64,000 nucleotides of DNA from Chondrus crispus (taxonomy: Eukaryota > Rhodophyta > Florideophyceae > Gigartinales > Gigartinaceae), in contig NW_005179382.1 of assembly GCF_000350225.1 (NCBI RefSeq), positions 124,001 through 188,000 of the forward strand, in the 5' to 3' direction. Below, piece by piece: positions 19,945-30,884 of the stretch. Both the position numbers and the translations under genes were made by a program. Position 1 is the stretch's first letter. Each line of letters starts with the position of its first letter. The notes beneath the pieces are model-generated. The model was given only the letters and a program-made list of their open reading frames with translations. It searched no databases and was not told where the DNA came from.

Positions 19945-22900
19945 CTAGTGTTCAGTTGCTTGCGAAACCCTCGGTACAGTACTGCTAATTCGCTGCATGA
20001 CGTAGTTACCCTTTGCGAGCATCTCCTTTTCCGGGGCTCTGCCACGTGCTAGTGGATTTCTACTTCCATCTTCGGATCCGCTTTTTGCGGAAAGTCGAAA
20101 CCACGCAATTTGACGCGTGCCCCCAAGTTCTTTGTACATATTCATACGACTCATCGACTGCACTGCAGGACTAGTGTTGGTCAACCTCCGGTCTTCTGCG
20201 CGAATGGCAGGCCATTCAACGGCTGTCGAAGCCGGAAATGTCTGTTGAAGGACCGCGCATTTGACGTCACTCAGTCGCTCGGGTGCAGCCGTCACATCAC
20301 GAGCGGCATCCCTCCCATGCACTGTCACTAATGACGCCAAGGGCGCCTTCGGCTTGTGACCTTTTTTCGCAGTTCGCCGTGGTACTTGTATACCAGCACG
20401 CGAGCCGGCGGGATCTTCATGACGCCGGCGTTTATGGTGGAGTATTTGTGGCATATTGGGCGCTGCGTTTTCGATGGGTCCCTGTTGGGACCGCGGTAGC
20501 AGCAGCCGTGATCCGTTGTAGGCATTCGCGGTGAATGCTGTCGGTGCTGCATCAGCGACGTGCATGGCTTCAAACCCGAGAGCATCGAGCTCAGCTGCAG
20601 CACCGCTCGCAACCCAGGCAGCAAGCGTTGATCTCATGCCCGCATGCGAACCTGCGTTGTACACGGTCGCCATGACATCTGCTTGCACATTCCACCATCG
20701 GCCGTAAAGTTCCTTGATCTGTGATCCTGTGATCTCCTTCGCCTTGTCTGCGGGTGCCAGGGATGAAGCGCTCAGTACGTCCATAATCAACGCGCGAGCT
20801 CGCCGTGCGTTTGCTGACGAGACACCGGCTAGGCAAAGACACGCGCACGTGTTTTTCAACGCTGAGTGAAGGCGAGAGTACGACTCCTTCACCTCGCGGT
20901 CCGCGGATATCGTGTCTGTTGAGTCAACCTCGCTGATGTCGAGCATAGGAGTATCATCTCCATGCAAGTCGATGGATGGATGTTCTGCCGACACAATTGC
21001 GTTTTCGATCGCGTCTTTGCCCAAAAGCTGAAGGCTTGGATTTTGCATGCGCAAGGACATTGGAACATACGCAACACTCACATGATGCAGCTTTGCAATG
21101 GTGGCCTCTTTCGGATACCTTATGCCGACGAGGTGCAGGTGCTTGCACAGCTGCGTCACGCGGCCGATGCGCGAATTCAGACTCTGGTAGTATACACATG
21201 TCCAGATCTTCTGAGACAAGCTGACAATGTAAGGTCCTTCTTCATTGAGCAACTTTTTATCATTCCCGAATGATGGCACAGTAAATAAACCCTCGTACTT
21301 GACACATTTCATCGGCCACCCTTCAGGTACAAAGGCAGCGCACTCGTCCGAGCGTGACTCTGCTTTCGCAAGCTCCCGATCATTGCGCCGAAAGGCGTTA
21401 CTCTGCTTCAAACATCGACCGTGCTCAACATAACACCGTTCTACATCCTGTTCCCAGAACAAATTCAAGACGTTTCGTACCAAGCCTGGTGTGGAAGCAT
21501 GGTCCATGAAACTTTCTTTTAATTGCTCGGAACCGTGACTCGCACAAATTAGAAGTTGGAATCCAACGCAAGTGTTCAGAAAAAGCAAAGTCAGCCCACA
21601 AGTCAGCACAATTGATCCAGTTGAGTTGCCAGTACGTCCAGAGACGTCGCCATCACTCCTTTTCTCTATCGCCGCCAGCCTCAGAGACCATGTCCTCGAG
21701 GATAAAGGCTCGCATTTTGTCCGTGGCAGCATTAAATTCGGTAAAAGTGGACGCAAACCTGTGGCATAACGGCGGTTCGCAATTAGATTTAGATCAGATC
21801 AATACGAACCACACACGCGCACACGTGTACCCGACGTGTACGGAGGACACGCGACCACACGCGTACACGTGTAGGAGGCGCGTACCACCGCGCGCACAGT
21901 ACGCGTCTCACACGTGTGCTGTCAGCCCCGACGGCTGACAGCATTACAGCGCGGGACGACCCGCGCTACAGTAAGTTGCTACAGCATACTGGTACTGTAG
22001 TATTATGATGGACGCATTGAATACATTAAATACGAGCGTGAGCGGCGCCGGTGTAGGGGGACAAGCACGGACTTGTCCACGACCGACCGCCTAGGTCCGT
22101 CTTCCAGCTTAACCAACGAGCGCGATCCGCCTTTGCGCGCGTTAACCGGGACAAAGCGGGTAGGGGACAGCCGCGTACGCGAGCGAGCCTAGATCAGCAT
22201 CCGCCCGTCAGCGCTGGTACGTTACCCAGCGCTGCTCCGGGGCGTCGAGGTGTAGATCGGCCCGCGCGTAAGCTCGTCCCCGACCGTCCCGTTCTACCAC
22301 GCTACCAGGTCCCGCGTCCCTGTCTCGTTAGCTGTGTGTTCACCCCGTCTTCTCGCCCCACGTACGGGTCTACGTCGAGCAGAGTATACACCCCTCTCCG
22401 TTGGGGGGTGTTATACTACAAAACCGACTCAAAGCGATGATACAAAGTAGTGTGAACTGATTGTCTGGGTCCACCTTAAAGCAAATCTTCTCGCTTGCGG
22501 GAACAGTACTCGCAGTCCTTGTGTCTTCATGATCAAGAACAGCAGAGCACAGCGGCGTACCGCCAAGTATGCGCTTGATCGTTTGTAGTTGATGGAAAAA
22601 GCAAAGTCGAGGCTTCATCCCCACAGCTCGAAGAGCTCCAATTTCCTCTTTGGCTTTGTCAATTAACACGACGGACGGAGCAAATTCATCTCCCAACTTT
22701 GCAATGGCGGCCTCCAAGCACTGCTTTATTGTGGCCATAGACTTCGACTGAGTGAGGAATTCCAACGTGACGTGTCCAGAGCGATGTTTTTGAGCAGCGA
22801 CCAGTAAATGAAGGTGCAAGCCTGCGTCACTCAGGGAGTGCGTAGCATCGAAAGCATACTCCTTGAATGGCAATTGCCTCGCCATGTTCTGACTTATCGG

Positions 22901-24409
22901 ACTTGACAACACGCAGATGAATTCCCCGCCATTAGTGGGACGAAGTAAGACGTGGTCTGCAAACTGATGCAGCAGTAGTAACAGGTCTCGAGCCGGATCG
23001 TGATCAAGCATCGCAAATTCTTGGTACTGGCGTCGAATCGTGTCCTGCAAGCCCTCTAGACTAGGCCGCATCGTCCGGTTCCTCACGTCCTCGCCGCCGT
23101 CGTCGGAAGCCTTGATGCACGCTTGGAAGATGAGCTCTGGTCTCATTCCCTTCTCAACCATAGCTCGGATAGTTTTCACTACCCCACTGTGCAGCCTACG
23201 ATTAAACTGCTGCAGAACACTGCTCCTGGTCTCGAAATCCTCACCTTCGCAAGGGAATCTGTGGGAATGGGCAGTCTGGTGAACGACATGTATCTTGTAT
23301 TTTATGCTACTAACATCCCATGCCGGGCCATGCCCTACAATCCGGGCTCTGCACCGAGCACTCAAAGCCACCGTGGCAGGCGTGGCCTCAGTGCCAGTTG
23401 CCAGCATAGATCATCTGAAGTAGAATCTCCGCACTTGCAGCATGTTGAGCACGGACTAATAACGGCTCCTTGTCCGGTCCACTGGCATGAGCTACAACGC
23501 GTTGGCCCTGAAGCATCGCCTTCAATCTTATGCACCCCAGCCAAAGCAATACCCGCCTTGTGCTCGACATGATAGTCTTGTTGCCCGCTCGCATGGGAGG
23601 GCTCGCCGCATCCATCTCCCCTGGTACGACTTGCGCCTCTGGAGCTAAGAGCTCCTTCGAGCACCTAAACCTTCTGCTCTCACTGGTGCCAGCTTGCACC
23701 CGGACGAGAGCTCGTTGTCCGTCAGCCGCTTCAACTCCAACATTGCCCGTGGCTGAATCTCCCACCCTGGCAACACTCGAAAATTGTCTCCAGCGTCACC
23801 CGCGGCCCCACTTCCGAGCCCACAAGCAAGTTCTTTTGAGAGCTTGCCAGCACTTACCTCACCAGCCTGGTGTACCTCAGGTGCTTCGTCATTAGCTTCT
23901 CTCCTGTCACCACATCCTCTGTAGGGGAGGCATGCGTTTAGAACGCCTGTGGTATTTTCAGCACTGTCGTCTTCGAACGGCGATTTAGCTTCTTCCCGGA
24001 CTTTTTCACTCATGCTTACGCCATCAACGACAGCTGCTGTCTCTGCCATCACAGTCACACCATCACAACCTTCTCTCCGATTCTGAGCTGCTCCATCTCT
24101 GTGTCCCCCTGCTTCTCTACATTTGATTTCGCCTTGGTCACCCTCGCCAACAGAATCAGTTATGTTTCCTAATTTCTGCCACTGATTCCGACATTGTGCA
24201 CATCCACAAAATTGCTTGCGTCGATTACTGCTGCCGTTTCTTCACCCAGCATGCGCTGCAGCGCATGAACTGCACTTCAAAGCTTTTGATGTGCACTCGC
24301 AGCACCTCGCGCAAACTTTTCCCAAACGGTCCCGCTTGGTCCATTCACAGTCCTCGCATCGCAGCATTCGGCGTGATCTTGCAGTGGCATTCTCTCGTTG
24401 ACGGGGCAT
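19945..24409 (-). pseudogene. MULE transposase, frame-shifted and split by a solo LTR
   Basis: The proposed start at 24409 gives a Cys-rich head (MLRCEDCEWTKRD...VCARCCECTS...CSSC) before a stop at 24242. Further fragments lie at about 24058-23362, including another Cys cluster (CSSCQWTGQ...CSTCCKCGDS). The core frame, 23407 to 22421, contains EYAFDATHSLSDAGLHLHL with the first Asp, SVVLIDKAKEEIGAL with the second, and LCFFHQLQTIKRILGG, typical of MULE transposases. It reads into the LTR as ALSRF and resumes beyond it as ASTFTEFNAATDK in phase. After one more frame change come KIWTCVYY and QLCKHLHLVG, a partial SWIM-type zinc motif. Several frameshifts, the LTR and missing SWIM Cys argue that it is dead. 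Confidence 0.72.
21760..22420 (+). mobile_element. Solo Gypsy LTR (661 bp) inserted in the MULE
   Basis: The right end (ACACCCCTCTCCGTTGGGGG...TTATACTACA) is the reverse complement of the start of the LTRs at 1744 and 12861. The left end, TGTGGCATAAC, is the decayed opposite end. AAACC at 21755-21759 and 22421-22425 is a perfect 5-bp target duplication. Solo LTRs arise by recombination between the two LTRs of a full element. It is more diverged from the two 5'-window LTRs than they are from each other. Orientation is opposite to the full element. Confidence 0.92.
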
Positions 24410-24611
24410 ATCACGCGCCGCAAGCCGACAGAACGGCCGAGTGTCGCGTGCTCAGCGGTTGGCAGGAAGGGCCCGCAGCGAGGTGTACCGACAGTGGACC
24501 GTGGACGCGGCAAAATGGCGGGTTCAGAATTTAGAGCTGGGAAACGTGGACGCGGCAAAATGGCGCGTTCAAAATTTAACGTTTTTGCGAGAAGATTCGC
24601 GCCGTGACCGC

Positions 24612-24770
24612 GCGTCACTGTATGTCACCGTGATGGCCAATTGGCGGCCTCTTATTGGCACCCGACGGCTACAATCTGAGGCCGTGAGGGGTGCGGGGAA
24701 CCGTTCCTGTGCACACGCTTCTGTAAGCGAGTTCGCGTTTTGGGGACTACAGCGCTCACTCCCTTGACAC
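24612..24770 (-). repeat. MULE terminal inverted repeat, right
   Basis: It is the inverted partner of 19074-19227. Immediately inside it is a 45-bp direct duplication (GTGGACGCGGCAAAATGGCG at 24501 and 24546). Confidence 0.85.
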
Positions 24771-24873
24771 TACTAAACTTTCCTCAGCGCTAGACAAAAT
24801 CGATTGGCGACTAGCGAAGTGCGACTCAGGTCTAGCAGTTTTTTAAGTTTTTTGTGTCCTTTTCTGTCAAGGC

Positions 24874-26340
24874 TTACCCGATGGAAAGAGAGACGTCCGT
24901 TCGGCTGGAGACTGTTCTTGCAGGATCGCCGCACATCAGGAAGTGATGTCCTTTTTCTCTTCCTACACGCTCGGCTTTGTGTCTGGCGAGGCGTTTCTTG
25001 TGCCCAATTGTTTGGCCCGCATAGAGCGTGGTATTTCTGCTCACGCCACAAGAGGCACCGTCTATTGCATTATTAGAGATCAGAGAGAGTGTAGGAGGGT
25101 ATGAGATGGCCGAGCGGTGGTTTTCTCGGAAGGGGTTGAGGTTTGAGGGGAGTAGGATGGATTGATTTTTTAGAATTGACTCCTTTTTAGAATTGAGCCG
25201 CCCAGAAGGGTACTGTATACGACATACGGTACACCACCCAGCCCGTCCTCCCCCCAACACCCAACTCTCAAAAGTTTTTAGGCAAAACACCCCGTCAGGG
25301 GCCACCAATCTGCGATATTTCGCGGCCATGTACGTGACGATAAAATCGCACACGGCCTCCCTGTCCCACTCGCTCCACACGACGTCGGCGAGAATAGCGA
25401 ACACGGCCTGGCGACGGAGCCGCTAGTGGAGAAGACGCCGAGAATGCCTCCGACGAGGAGGCCGGCGAGGACCTTTGCGAAGAGGGCGAGCACGGCCGTC
25501 TGCTCGACGGGGTACGCGACGCTCCATAGTTGGGGCGGGGAGAGTGAACGGAGGAGGACGGTGGGGGGCTATCGGGGATGCATTTCGGGGGTTGGGGGAG
25601 GGGGAGTCAGCGGGACAAGGGGTGGATTCGCCGGGGGTGTGGATTTTCCTGGGATATGGATTGGGGCGGGGCTCAGGCGCGCGGCGGGGGTGCGCCGCAA
25701 CGGGCGCGATAGTGCCCGCACTTTCGGCGGCGGCCACTCGCGCGGCTGACGCCTGTATCTCCGTGCGACGAATCCAATCACAATCGCCCCGACGTTGCCC
25801 GTCAACGCTACACACCGCCGCGCGCAGTCACTATGACAGCGCATCGCGACGCACCGCGAAGCAGCGCCCCGCCAGCAATTGCCGCCGCCCCCGCCGCGCA
25901 GATGATGTGCAGAGCGAGCTCGGATGTTGTGCGCTCGCGCCCGTGCTCGCCAAACACGGCGAGGAGCGCCGGGCGGGAGACGAGCGCGGAGGGCGGGAGG
26001 TGGCGCAGGTTGTGGGACAGCGTTATCAACAGCAATGCGGGGAGGTGGGCGTCAGAGACGCCCACTCTACGCGGCCGTGCGGGCAGGAGCGCGCCACGGA
26101 TTGCAGGGCGGAGAGGAGGGCGGAGGTTGTGTGGTAATTCGGGGAGGGGAGCGGAGCGCCTGTGGGGGAAGGACATGGAGGAGGAGGAGATGTATGTGCA
26201 CGAGGCGGAGGGCGGTGGACATGGCGGCATTGCAGATGACGAGTCGGGGGAGGAGGGGGAGAGTTCAGCAATGAGCGCATAGAGGATAGGTTCGGGTGGG
26301 GAGAGACGCTGCGGGGAAAGAGAAGGACGACTTGTACAGT
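24874..26340 (-). other. Candidate multi-exon host gene for a hydrophobic protein, unidentified
   Basis: Several minus-strand segments look protein-like but lie in different frames. LLITLSHNLRHLPPSALVSR then LALHIICAAGAAAIAGGALL is at about 26050-25840. ALTGNVGAIVIGFVARRYRR is at about 25810-25750. YPVEQTAVLALFAKVLAGLL plus VGGILGVFS is at about 25520-25430. VFAILADVVWSEWDREAVCD plus FIVTYMAAKYRRLVAPDG is at about 25405-25300. Two are likely membrane segments. GT-AG introns between them are plausible but I could not fix boundaries. It could be a multi-pass membrane protein gene or a decayed one. I do not recognise the family. Confidence 0.3.
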
Positions 26341-26500
26341 AATTTACTGAAGCCCCGCTGTAAGGAAAACCGACCTCAACCAGAACATATCCCTCTCGCT
26401 TCCCTCCTCTCTCCCTCTTCACCTCCTCTCTCCCTCTTCGCCTCCTCCCTCGCCTCCTCCCTCGCCTCCTCCCTCCCTCTGCCCCTTCAACCACCCCTCC

Positions 26501-27032
26501 ATGACGGACGCCGTCCGGCGCAAGCAGCGCAAGCCGCGCAACACGCGCCTCACAGGCTGTGAGTCACAGCCTACTACGGCCTCTCAACGCTCGCCGCCAC
26601 ACCGTCCTCCCTACCAGCCCCAATCCCGTCTGGCCGCGGGCGGAGGCGCTCGCTCACGCCACCCACCTGATGCGAAACCTGTCTTTGCCTGCTCTGCTTC
26701 AGCACAACGTCCGCCTATGCCGCACTTCCGAGTCTCTCAAGCGCCACCAGCACGTGTCCACGCGCCGCTACTATGCCCACCTTTCGTCCTCATCGGACAT
26801 CTCCGGCGCGGCGATCGATCACACCGCGGAAGGCCACGTTGACGAGCCGGCAGACGACCCTGGCTGCGACGTCCGGACGCAGCGGCGCGGGCGGCGGCGG
26901 CTGCGCACGTCTGACGCCAGGTCCGGGTTTGGGTCTGACTTAGCGTGCGCCGGACTCGGGGCGCTACTTGCGAGTCGCGCGGCTGCAGACTTGGCAATGC
27001 GGGGCGCGGCGCGACGGCGTGGCGGGGGTTGA
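26501..27032 (+). other. Candidate host ORF, unidentified
   Basis: An ATG at 26501 opens MTDAVRRKQRKPRNTRLTG. A second frame from about 26559 gives PNPVWPRAEALAHATHLMRN and SLPALLQHNVRLCRTSESLK, which look like folded protein. A small intron with GTGAGT near 26560 could join them. The 3' half is low-complexity and Arg/Ala-rich. It is divergent from the minus-strand candidate. No family was recognised. Confidence 0.25.
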
Positions 27033-27117
27033 GGTGCAGACGCTGGAGGGCGCGACGTGGCGGCAGATCGCGTTGGTAGGATTGTGTGTGGAACGCTCTG
27101 CAACTAGAAAAGGTACA

Positions 27118-27654
27118 ATACCAAGGGTACTGCACTCTTCTCTTCGCAGTGGTGGTACGCATGAAAATGTGTTTACTGAGAAACTTCCCCAAAGAGCTGC
27201 TGTACGAGTCAGAATGTCCATAGTGGACCTAGACTGAACGAGAAGACATGAAGAGAACACTACTCTGCCGACTGGCGTATATGAATGAATCTCAGAAAGG
27301 GAGTTGGGCAAAACGGCCGCAAATTGTAATTTTGTTTACGGGATCTCTCTGATTCGTGCGCTGCGTAATGTCGGGTGACCACATGCCTTTCGAAGCAACT
27401 TAAGAGAGGAAGAGAACAGCAGCAATTTCCGAGATGACGAGAGTAGAGCTAAAAAAACTCCCTGCACTCAGGATAGAACCTCCTACCCGGAAGACAGCAG
27501 ATAGCTTTTTCATTGGGCAACCTGTCAAAACCAAACGAAAGTGAAGAAGAAGAAGAAGTGAAACAAAATCAAGATGGGGCAGCGGGCACAAAGTCGAGAG
27601 TTTCTGGTGGCCCTCAGTGTGATGGACTGCGAGTTAGGAACGGCCCTCACTATT
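27118..27654 (-). pseudogene. Secreted-peptide copy B, 3' half: exon 2 and downstream block
   Basis: On the minus strand, CAGAAACTCTCGACTTTGTG (intron sequence in copies C and D) is followed by a 3' splice site GACAG and an exon-2-like frame at 27521-27449 reading AICCLPGRRFYPECREFF-stop. This matches the FCCFG..P.GYPPC.G end of C and D in its CC...YP.C pattern. The block down to 27118 matches 44380-44690 in reverse. The other half of this copy is at 30885-31270, on the far side of the Harbinger element. Confidence 0.6.
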
Positions 27655-27882
27655 GGGTGCATCCAGAAATTGCCACTCCAACACTGCGACACTTTTTGGC
27701 CAATCACAGGCCTCCGCTGGGCTGGAAATGTAGTGGGCGCCCCACCACTTCTGCTGAAGTGCAAGGACCCCCGAGGGGTCCTTGCACTCCGCCACTCTGC
27801 AATATGATAACATTTTGTGGGGAGTTGATCCCCTTCCTGCTCTCAGGATCAACACGGACGACCCAAAATTGCCCCATATCCT

Positions 27883-29112
27883 ATGATGGCCAGCCCAAAA
27901 CGCACACAAGCTCTCGAAGAACTCGCAGTGCTCGCAACAGCAGCAGCATCTGTTGCTGCTGTTTCCCTCACATGGAGGGTTCTTCGAAGGAGAAGGATAA
28001 ACGGGAGAAAACGAAGATCCAGAAAGCCCCCTCAGTATCGCCGAGCGGCATTGATCCGACCGGTTTACACCAGGCTGACAACGGCATGGAATCAAATTTT
28101 GTCATGCGGCATCGACGATGACTTTCTCCTCGCGACAAACTTCACAAAGGCCATCATTTTACAGCGTATTCTGCCATTCTTTGAGTCTGAGCGCGTTGGG
28201 TTCAATTTTGGGAGCCCATACAGAAACGGTGTAAAGACGAGAGGACGTAAGCCTTTCCTTAACAGCATTGATTTGCTCGGTCTGACGTTATGGTACATCA
28301 AAACAAAAGGAACAGTCTACAATATGTGCCCTATTTTTGGAATTGTATCCTCCAGCGTAAGTGTATGGTTAGACTACAGCTTAGGGGTGCTGATGCGCGT
28401 TGTTCGCAAACAAGAGCGAACTGATTTTGCAATCTGCTGGCCTACATTTGCCGAAATGAAGCTTTCAGCAGCTCTTCTCGAAAACAATCGGCAGAATGGA
28501 GGCCTTCTCACTGGCGTGTTCGCTATAACGGACGGTGGCAGAATGCCCTGCGCTGACTACACGGACGCCAACCTTCAGAACGCGTACTATGAAGGGTTTA
28601 CACAGTCTGTCGAGGTGACCAATTTGTTCGTCTTTAATTTTTTTGGTGAGCTCATACACGCTGCTATTAACTTTCCGGGAAGTTGGCACGATAACAAGCT
28701 GGCTATGGCATCGGGTTTATACTTCCCGAAATTGTCTGATGAAATGACGCCACCTGGCATGGCTATTTTGGGAGACACCGCCTTCGTAAACAACCTGAAA
28801 GCCACCAATGGAAAAGTTGTCCGTTCGCGCAAGGCAAATGAAACCAGCGACATTCCCGCATCCTCACACCTCGCGGCTGTAGACATCGTTTTACAACGCG
28901 TTATGCCAAGCGAGCGACAAAGCGCCCAGTGGGGTGTTCGTGCAGTGAAGGGTCCGTTCGCTCGCCTTAAAGTACCCTTGCCAGCGGATTCTAACAAAAG
29001 GATGCGACTTTTACTCATCTGCTGCCATCTTTTCAATTTGCGCGCTCGATTTGTTGGACTCAACCAGATCCGAACTACGTACAGTCGCACGCAGTTGCCG
29101 TTCCAACAGTAA
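27883..29112 (+). CDS. PIF/Harbinger DDE transposase (409 aa)
   Basis: This is the nuclease/strand-transfer enzyme of the element. The N-terminal ~100 residues are basic (RRRRINGRKRRSRKPP) and likely DNA-binding or nuclear targeting. The DDE core shows the first Asp in FAITDGGRMPCADY (about residue 217), the second in AILGDTAFVNN (about 297) and the Glu in SERQSAQWGVRAVKGPFARL (about 343). Between the Asps, NFPGSWHDNKLA is the usual Harbinger block. Length is normal for the family. The first Met (27883) was kept, though a Met one codon later is equally possible. It is complete and unbroken. Confidence 0.9.
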   Translation: MMASPKRTQALEELAVLATAAASVAAVSLTWRVLRRRRINGRKRRSRKPPQYRRAALIRPVYTRLTTAWNQILSCGIDDDFLLATNFTKAIILQRILPFFESERVGFNFGSPYRNGVKTRGRKPFLNSIDLLGLTLWYIKTKGTVYNMCPIFGIVSSSVSVWLDYSLGVLMRVVRKQERTDFAICWPTFAEMKLSAALLENNRQNGGLLTGVFAITDGGRMPCADYTDANLQNAYYEGFTQSVEVTNLFVFNFFGELIHAAINFPGSWHDNKLAMASGLYFPKLSDEMTPPGMAILGDTAFVNNLKATNGKVVRSRKANETSDIPASSHLAAVDIVLQRVMPSERQSAQWGVRAVKGPFARLKVPLPADSNKRMRLLLICCHLFNLRARFVGLNQIRTTYSRTQLPFQQ

Positions 29113-29147
29113 ACGTTTGGGTAGTTTGAGAAAGGACTGTGCAAAGT

Positions 29148-30728
29148 TTATTTCTGTTCCGTATCCTTTCTTACTGCGTTCTGAGCTAGCATGTTTAAGA
29201 CAGCCTTCATTTCATTCAGCATTTCATTCGTGGGCCGCATCGTTTCCTTAAATTCCTCACGCACCTGCTTGACCTCTTCCCGTACTCTTGTGACCTCCTC
29301 CTGAACGACCTGCCGAATTGAATCCTCACTAGCTGCATTTTCAGCCGACCGGTTCGAATTAAATGATCGCGAAATGCTCCCGATGTGTTCGCTCAGCATT
29401 CCGACATGCTCGAGCATTTGCGAGTCGACTCTCGAAATTTTCGAGGGGGTCCCACGGCCACCTTGCCCTGCCTTTCGTTTATTTTGCCGCACTCCGACAG
29501 TGCCCGACTCCTCCTCTGTTTCCCATCTGCCTCCGGCGTTCAACGAACTTTCCGAATCCCCGCAGTTTTCCAACTCGTCATCGTCCTCGCCTCCCAGTAC
29601 ACGCGCAGCGCACTTGCTCTGAATTGCGCGTGCAATGTGTTTTGCTCTTCGAACCGGCTCGGGGCAGGACGGGTCTCCTGTTTTCTTTTTCGTGTTTGAT
29701 AACTTATCAAATTTGTTCTTGAGAGACTCGGCATCTCTAATGGGGCGGCCATTGGATTCGGCCCACTCACCAAAGCGGTTTCCAACGATGGCCCAATGGT
29801 TGGAGCCTAACGGCTCTACTTCTGCGGTAATGGAGAGGAGAGCGTCAAAATCCTCGGATGAGTAGTTGGGCACACCAGCGCGGGACTTTGGCTTGGTAGT
29901 GCGACGCGAAGTGTTTTTCCTTGTCTCATTCGTCGGATTTGTAGTCGGTGCGGTCGGGCGTGCGGTTGGTATTTCGGGCATCCGGATCGGTGCTGGTGTG
30001 GCATTTGTCGGGGTGGCGGCTCGTACTGCATGCGTCAGGATTGTGGGGATTGTTGAGGCATGCGTCGGGTGTGAGGGTGTGATTGCGGCATGAGTCAGGT
30101 GTGTGCGCGTTTGTGCGGCATGCGTCAGGTGTGTGCTGGTTGGTGTGGCATGCGTCGAGGGTGGGGGGGTTGGTGAGGCATGAGTCGAGGGTTGGAGGGT
30201 TGGTGCAGCATGCGTCAAGGTTGGGGGGGTTGGTGCGGCGTGTGCAAGGATCGAGGATGGTGTGACATGCTCGGGAGGGGGGGTCGGTGCGGCATTCGTT
30301 GGAATGAGAGTTGGCGAGGCATGTGCAAGGGTGAGGTTTGATGTCGCACGTGTCGAGGTATGGATTGGTGGGACATCCGTAGGGATTGGGGCTAGTGCGA
30401 CCTTCTCGGGGGTAGGGGTTGGTGCGGCATTCGTCGGGGCGCGGGCTGGTGCGGCATGCTTTGAGGGGGCAAACCGTGTGCGGAATGTTGGCGGCGGGGT
30501 GGATGTGGCATGTGTGAGTCTCGGGGGTCCCGTGGCTGCGGTTGGTGTGACTGGGTTGGGCGTGGCGGGGGTCGGGGGCGGGGCTACAACGTGTAGATCT
30601 TGATCGACGAGGTCAACGATGACCTCGGCACCAGATGGGACTTGACGGGAAGCCATGGGCGCGAACGACGTCGCAATAATTGGGAGAGGAGGGGTGTTTG
30701 GCATGATGTTGGCATGTGTTGAAGTCAA
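29148..30728 (-). CDS. Harbinger accessory protein, Myb/trihelix-like with Thr/Pro repeat (526 aa)
   Basis: Residues ~50-265 are a Thr/Pro/Ala-rich repetitive region with recurring THA(A/S)PTP-like motifs of about 12-14 residues. Residues ~280-370 form a Myb/trihelix-like domain (SSEDFDALLSITAEVEPLGS, NHWAIVGNRFGEWAESNGRP, then RDAESLKNKFDKLSN). The C-terminal third is acidic, then basic, then a predicted coiled coil (QVVQEEVTRVREEVKQVREE). Such proteins bind the element ends and bring in the transposase. It is the intact relative of 13706-14693. Confidence 0.8.
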   Translation of the reverse strand: MTSTHANIMPNTPPLPIIATSFAPMASRQVPSGAEVIVDLVDQDLHVVAPPPTPATPNPVTPTAATGPPRLTHATSTPPPTFRTRFAPSKHAAPARAPTNAAPTPTPEKVALAPIPTDVPPIHTSTRATSNLTLAHASPTLIPTNAAPTPPPEHVTPSSILAHAAPTPPTLTHAAPTLQPSTHASPTPPPSTHATPTSTHLTHAAQTRTHLTHAAITPSHPTHASTIPTILTHAVRAATPTNATPAPIRMPEIPTARPTAPTTNPTNETRKNTSRRTTKPKSRAGVPNYSSEDFDALLSITAEVEPLGSNHWAIVGNRFGEWAESNGRPIRDAESLKNKFDKLSNTKKKTGDPSCPEPVRRAKHIARAIQSKCAARVLGGEDDDELENCGDSESSLNAGGRWETEEESGTVGVRQNKRKAGQGGRGTPSKISRVDSQMLEHVGMLSEHIGSISRSFNSNRSAENAASEDSIRQVVQEEVTRVREEVKQVREEFKETMRPTNEMLNEMKAVLNMLAQNAVRKDTEQK

Positions 30729-30884
30729 GGAAAGCGAGAAGGCGGGGAAATGGTGTAAGACGGAATACGGCAGCCGCGCTCAGGTTTGGCGGGCTGAGTA
30801 GCGCAGTGGTGGCATAGTTGCATTTTTCGACATTTTTCATACTGTGTTGGAGTGATGGAGTGGCAATTTCTGGATGCACCCATT

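Larger units (their letters stand above)
19074..24770 (-). mobile_element. Mutator-like element (MULE) with ~155-bp terminal inverted repeats
   Basis: 19074-19227 and 24612-24770 are inverted copies of each other, running inward from GTGTCAAGGGGGTGAGCG / GTGTCAAGGGAGTGAGCG. They enclose a minus-strand MULE transposase gene. Long inverted repeats plus a MULE core identify the superfamily. The expected 9-10-bp target duplication is not present (TAATGTCCC against TACTAAACT). A solo Gypsy LTR is inserted at 21760-22420. Confidence 0.82.
27655..30881 (+). mobile_element. Intact two-gene PIF/Harbinger element
   Basis: Perfect 26-bp terminal inverted repeats start GGGTGCATCCAGAAATTGCC at 27655 and its complement ends at 30881. 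ATT at 27652-27654 and 30882-30884 is a 3-bp target duplication, the size typical of Harbinger. Inside are a plus-strand transposase and a minus-strand Myb-like accessory gene, convergent with 35 bp between their stops. Both frames are uninterrupted, so this copy could be active. A 14-bp-arm hairpin (AGTGCAAGGACCCC/GGGGTCCTTGCACT, 27758-27788) lies just inside the left end. Confidence 0.92.

Noticed and set aside
19064..24779. A 9-10-bp target duplication for the MULE.
   Set aside because: TAATGTCCC and TACTAAACT do not match; I report its absence.
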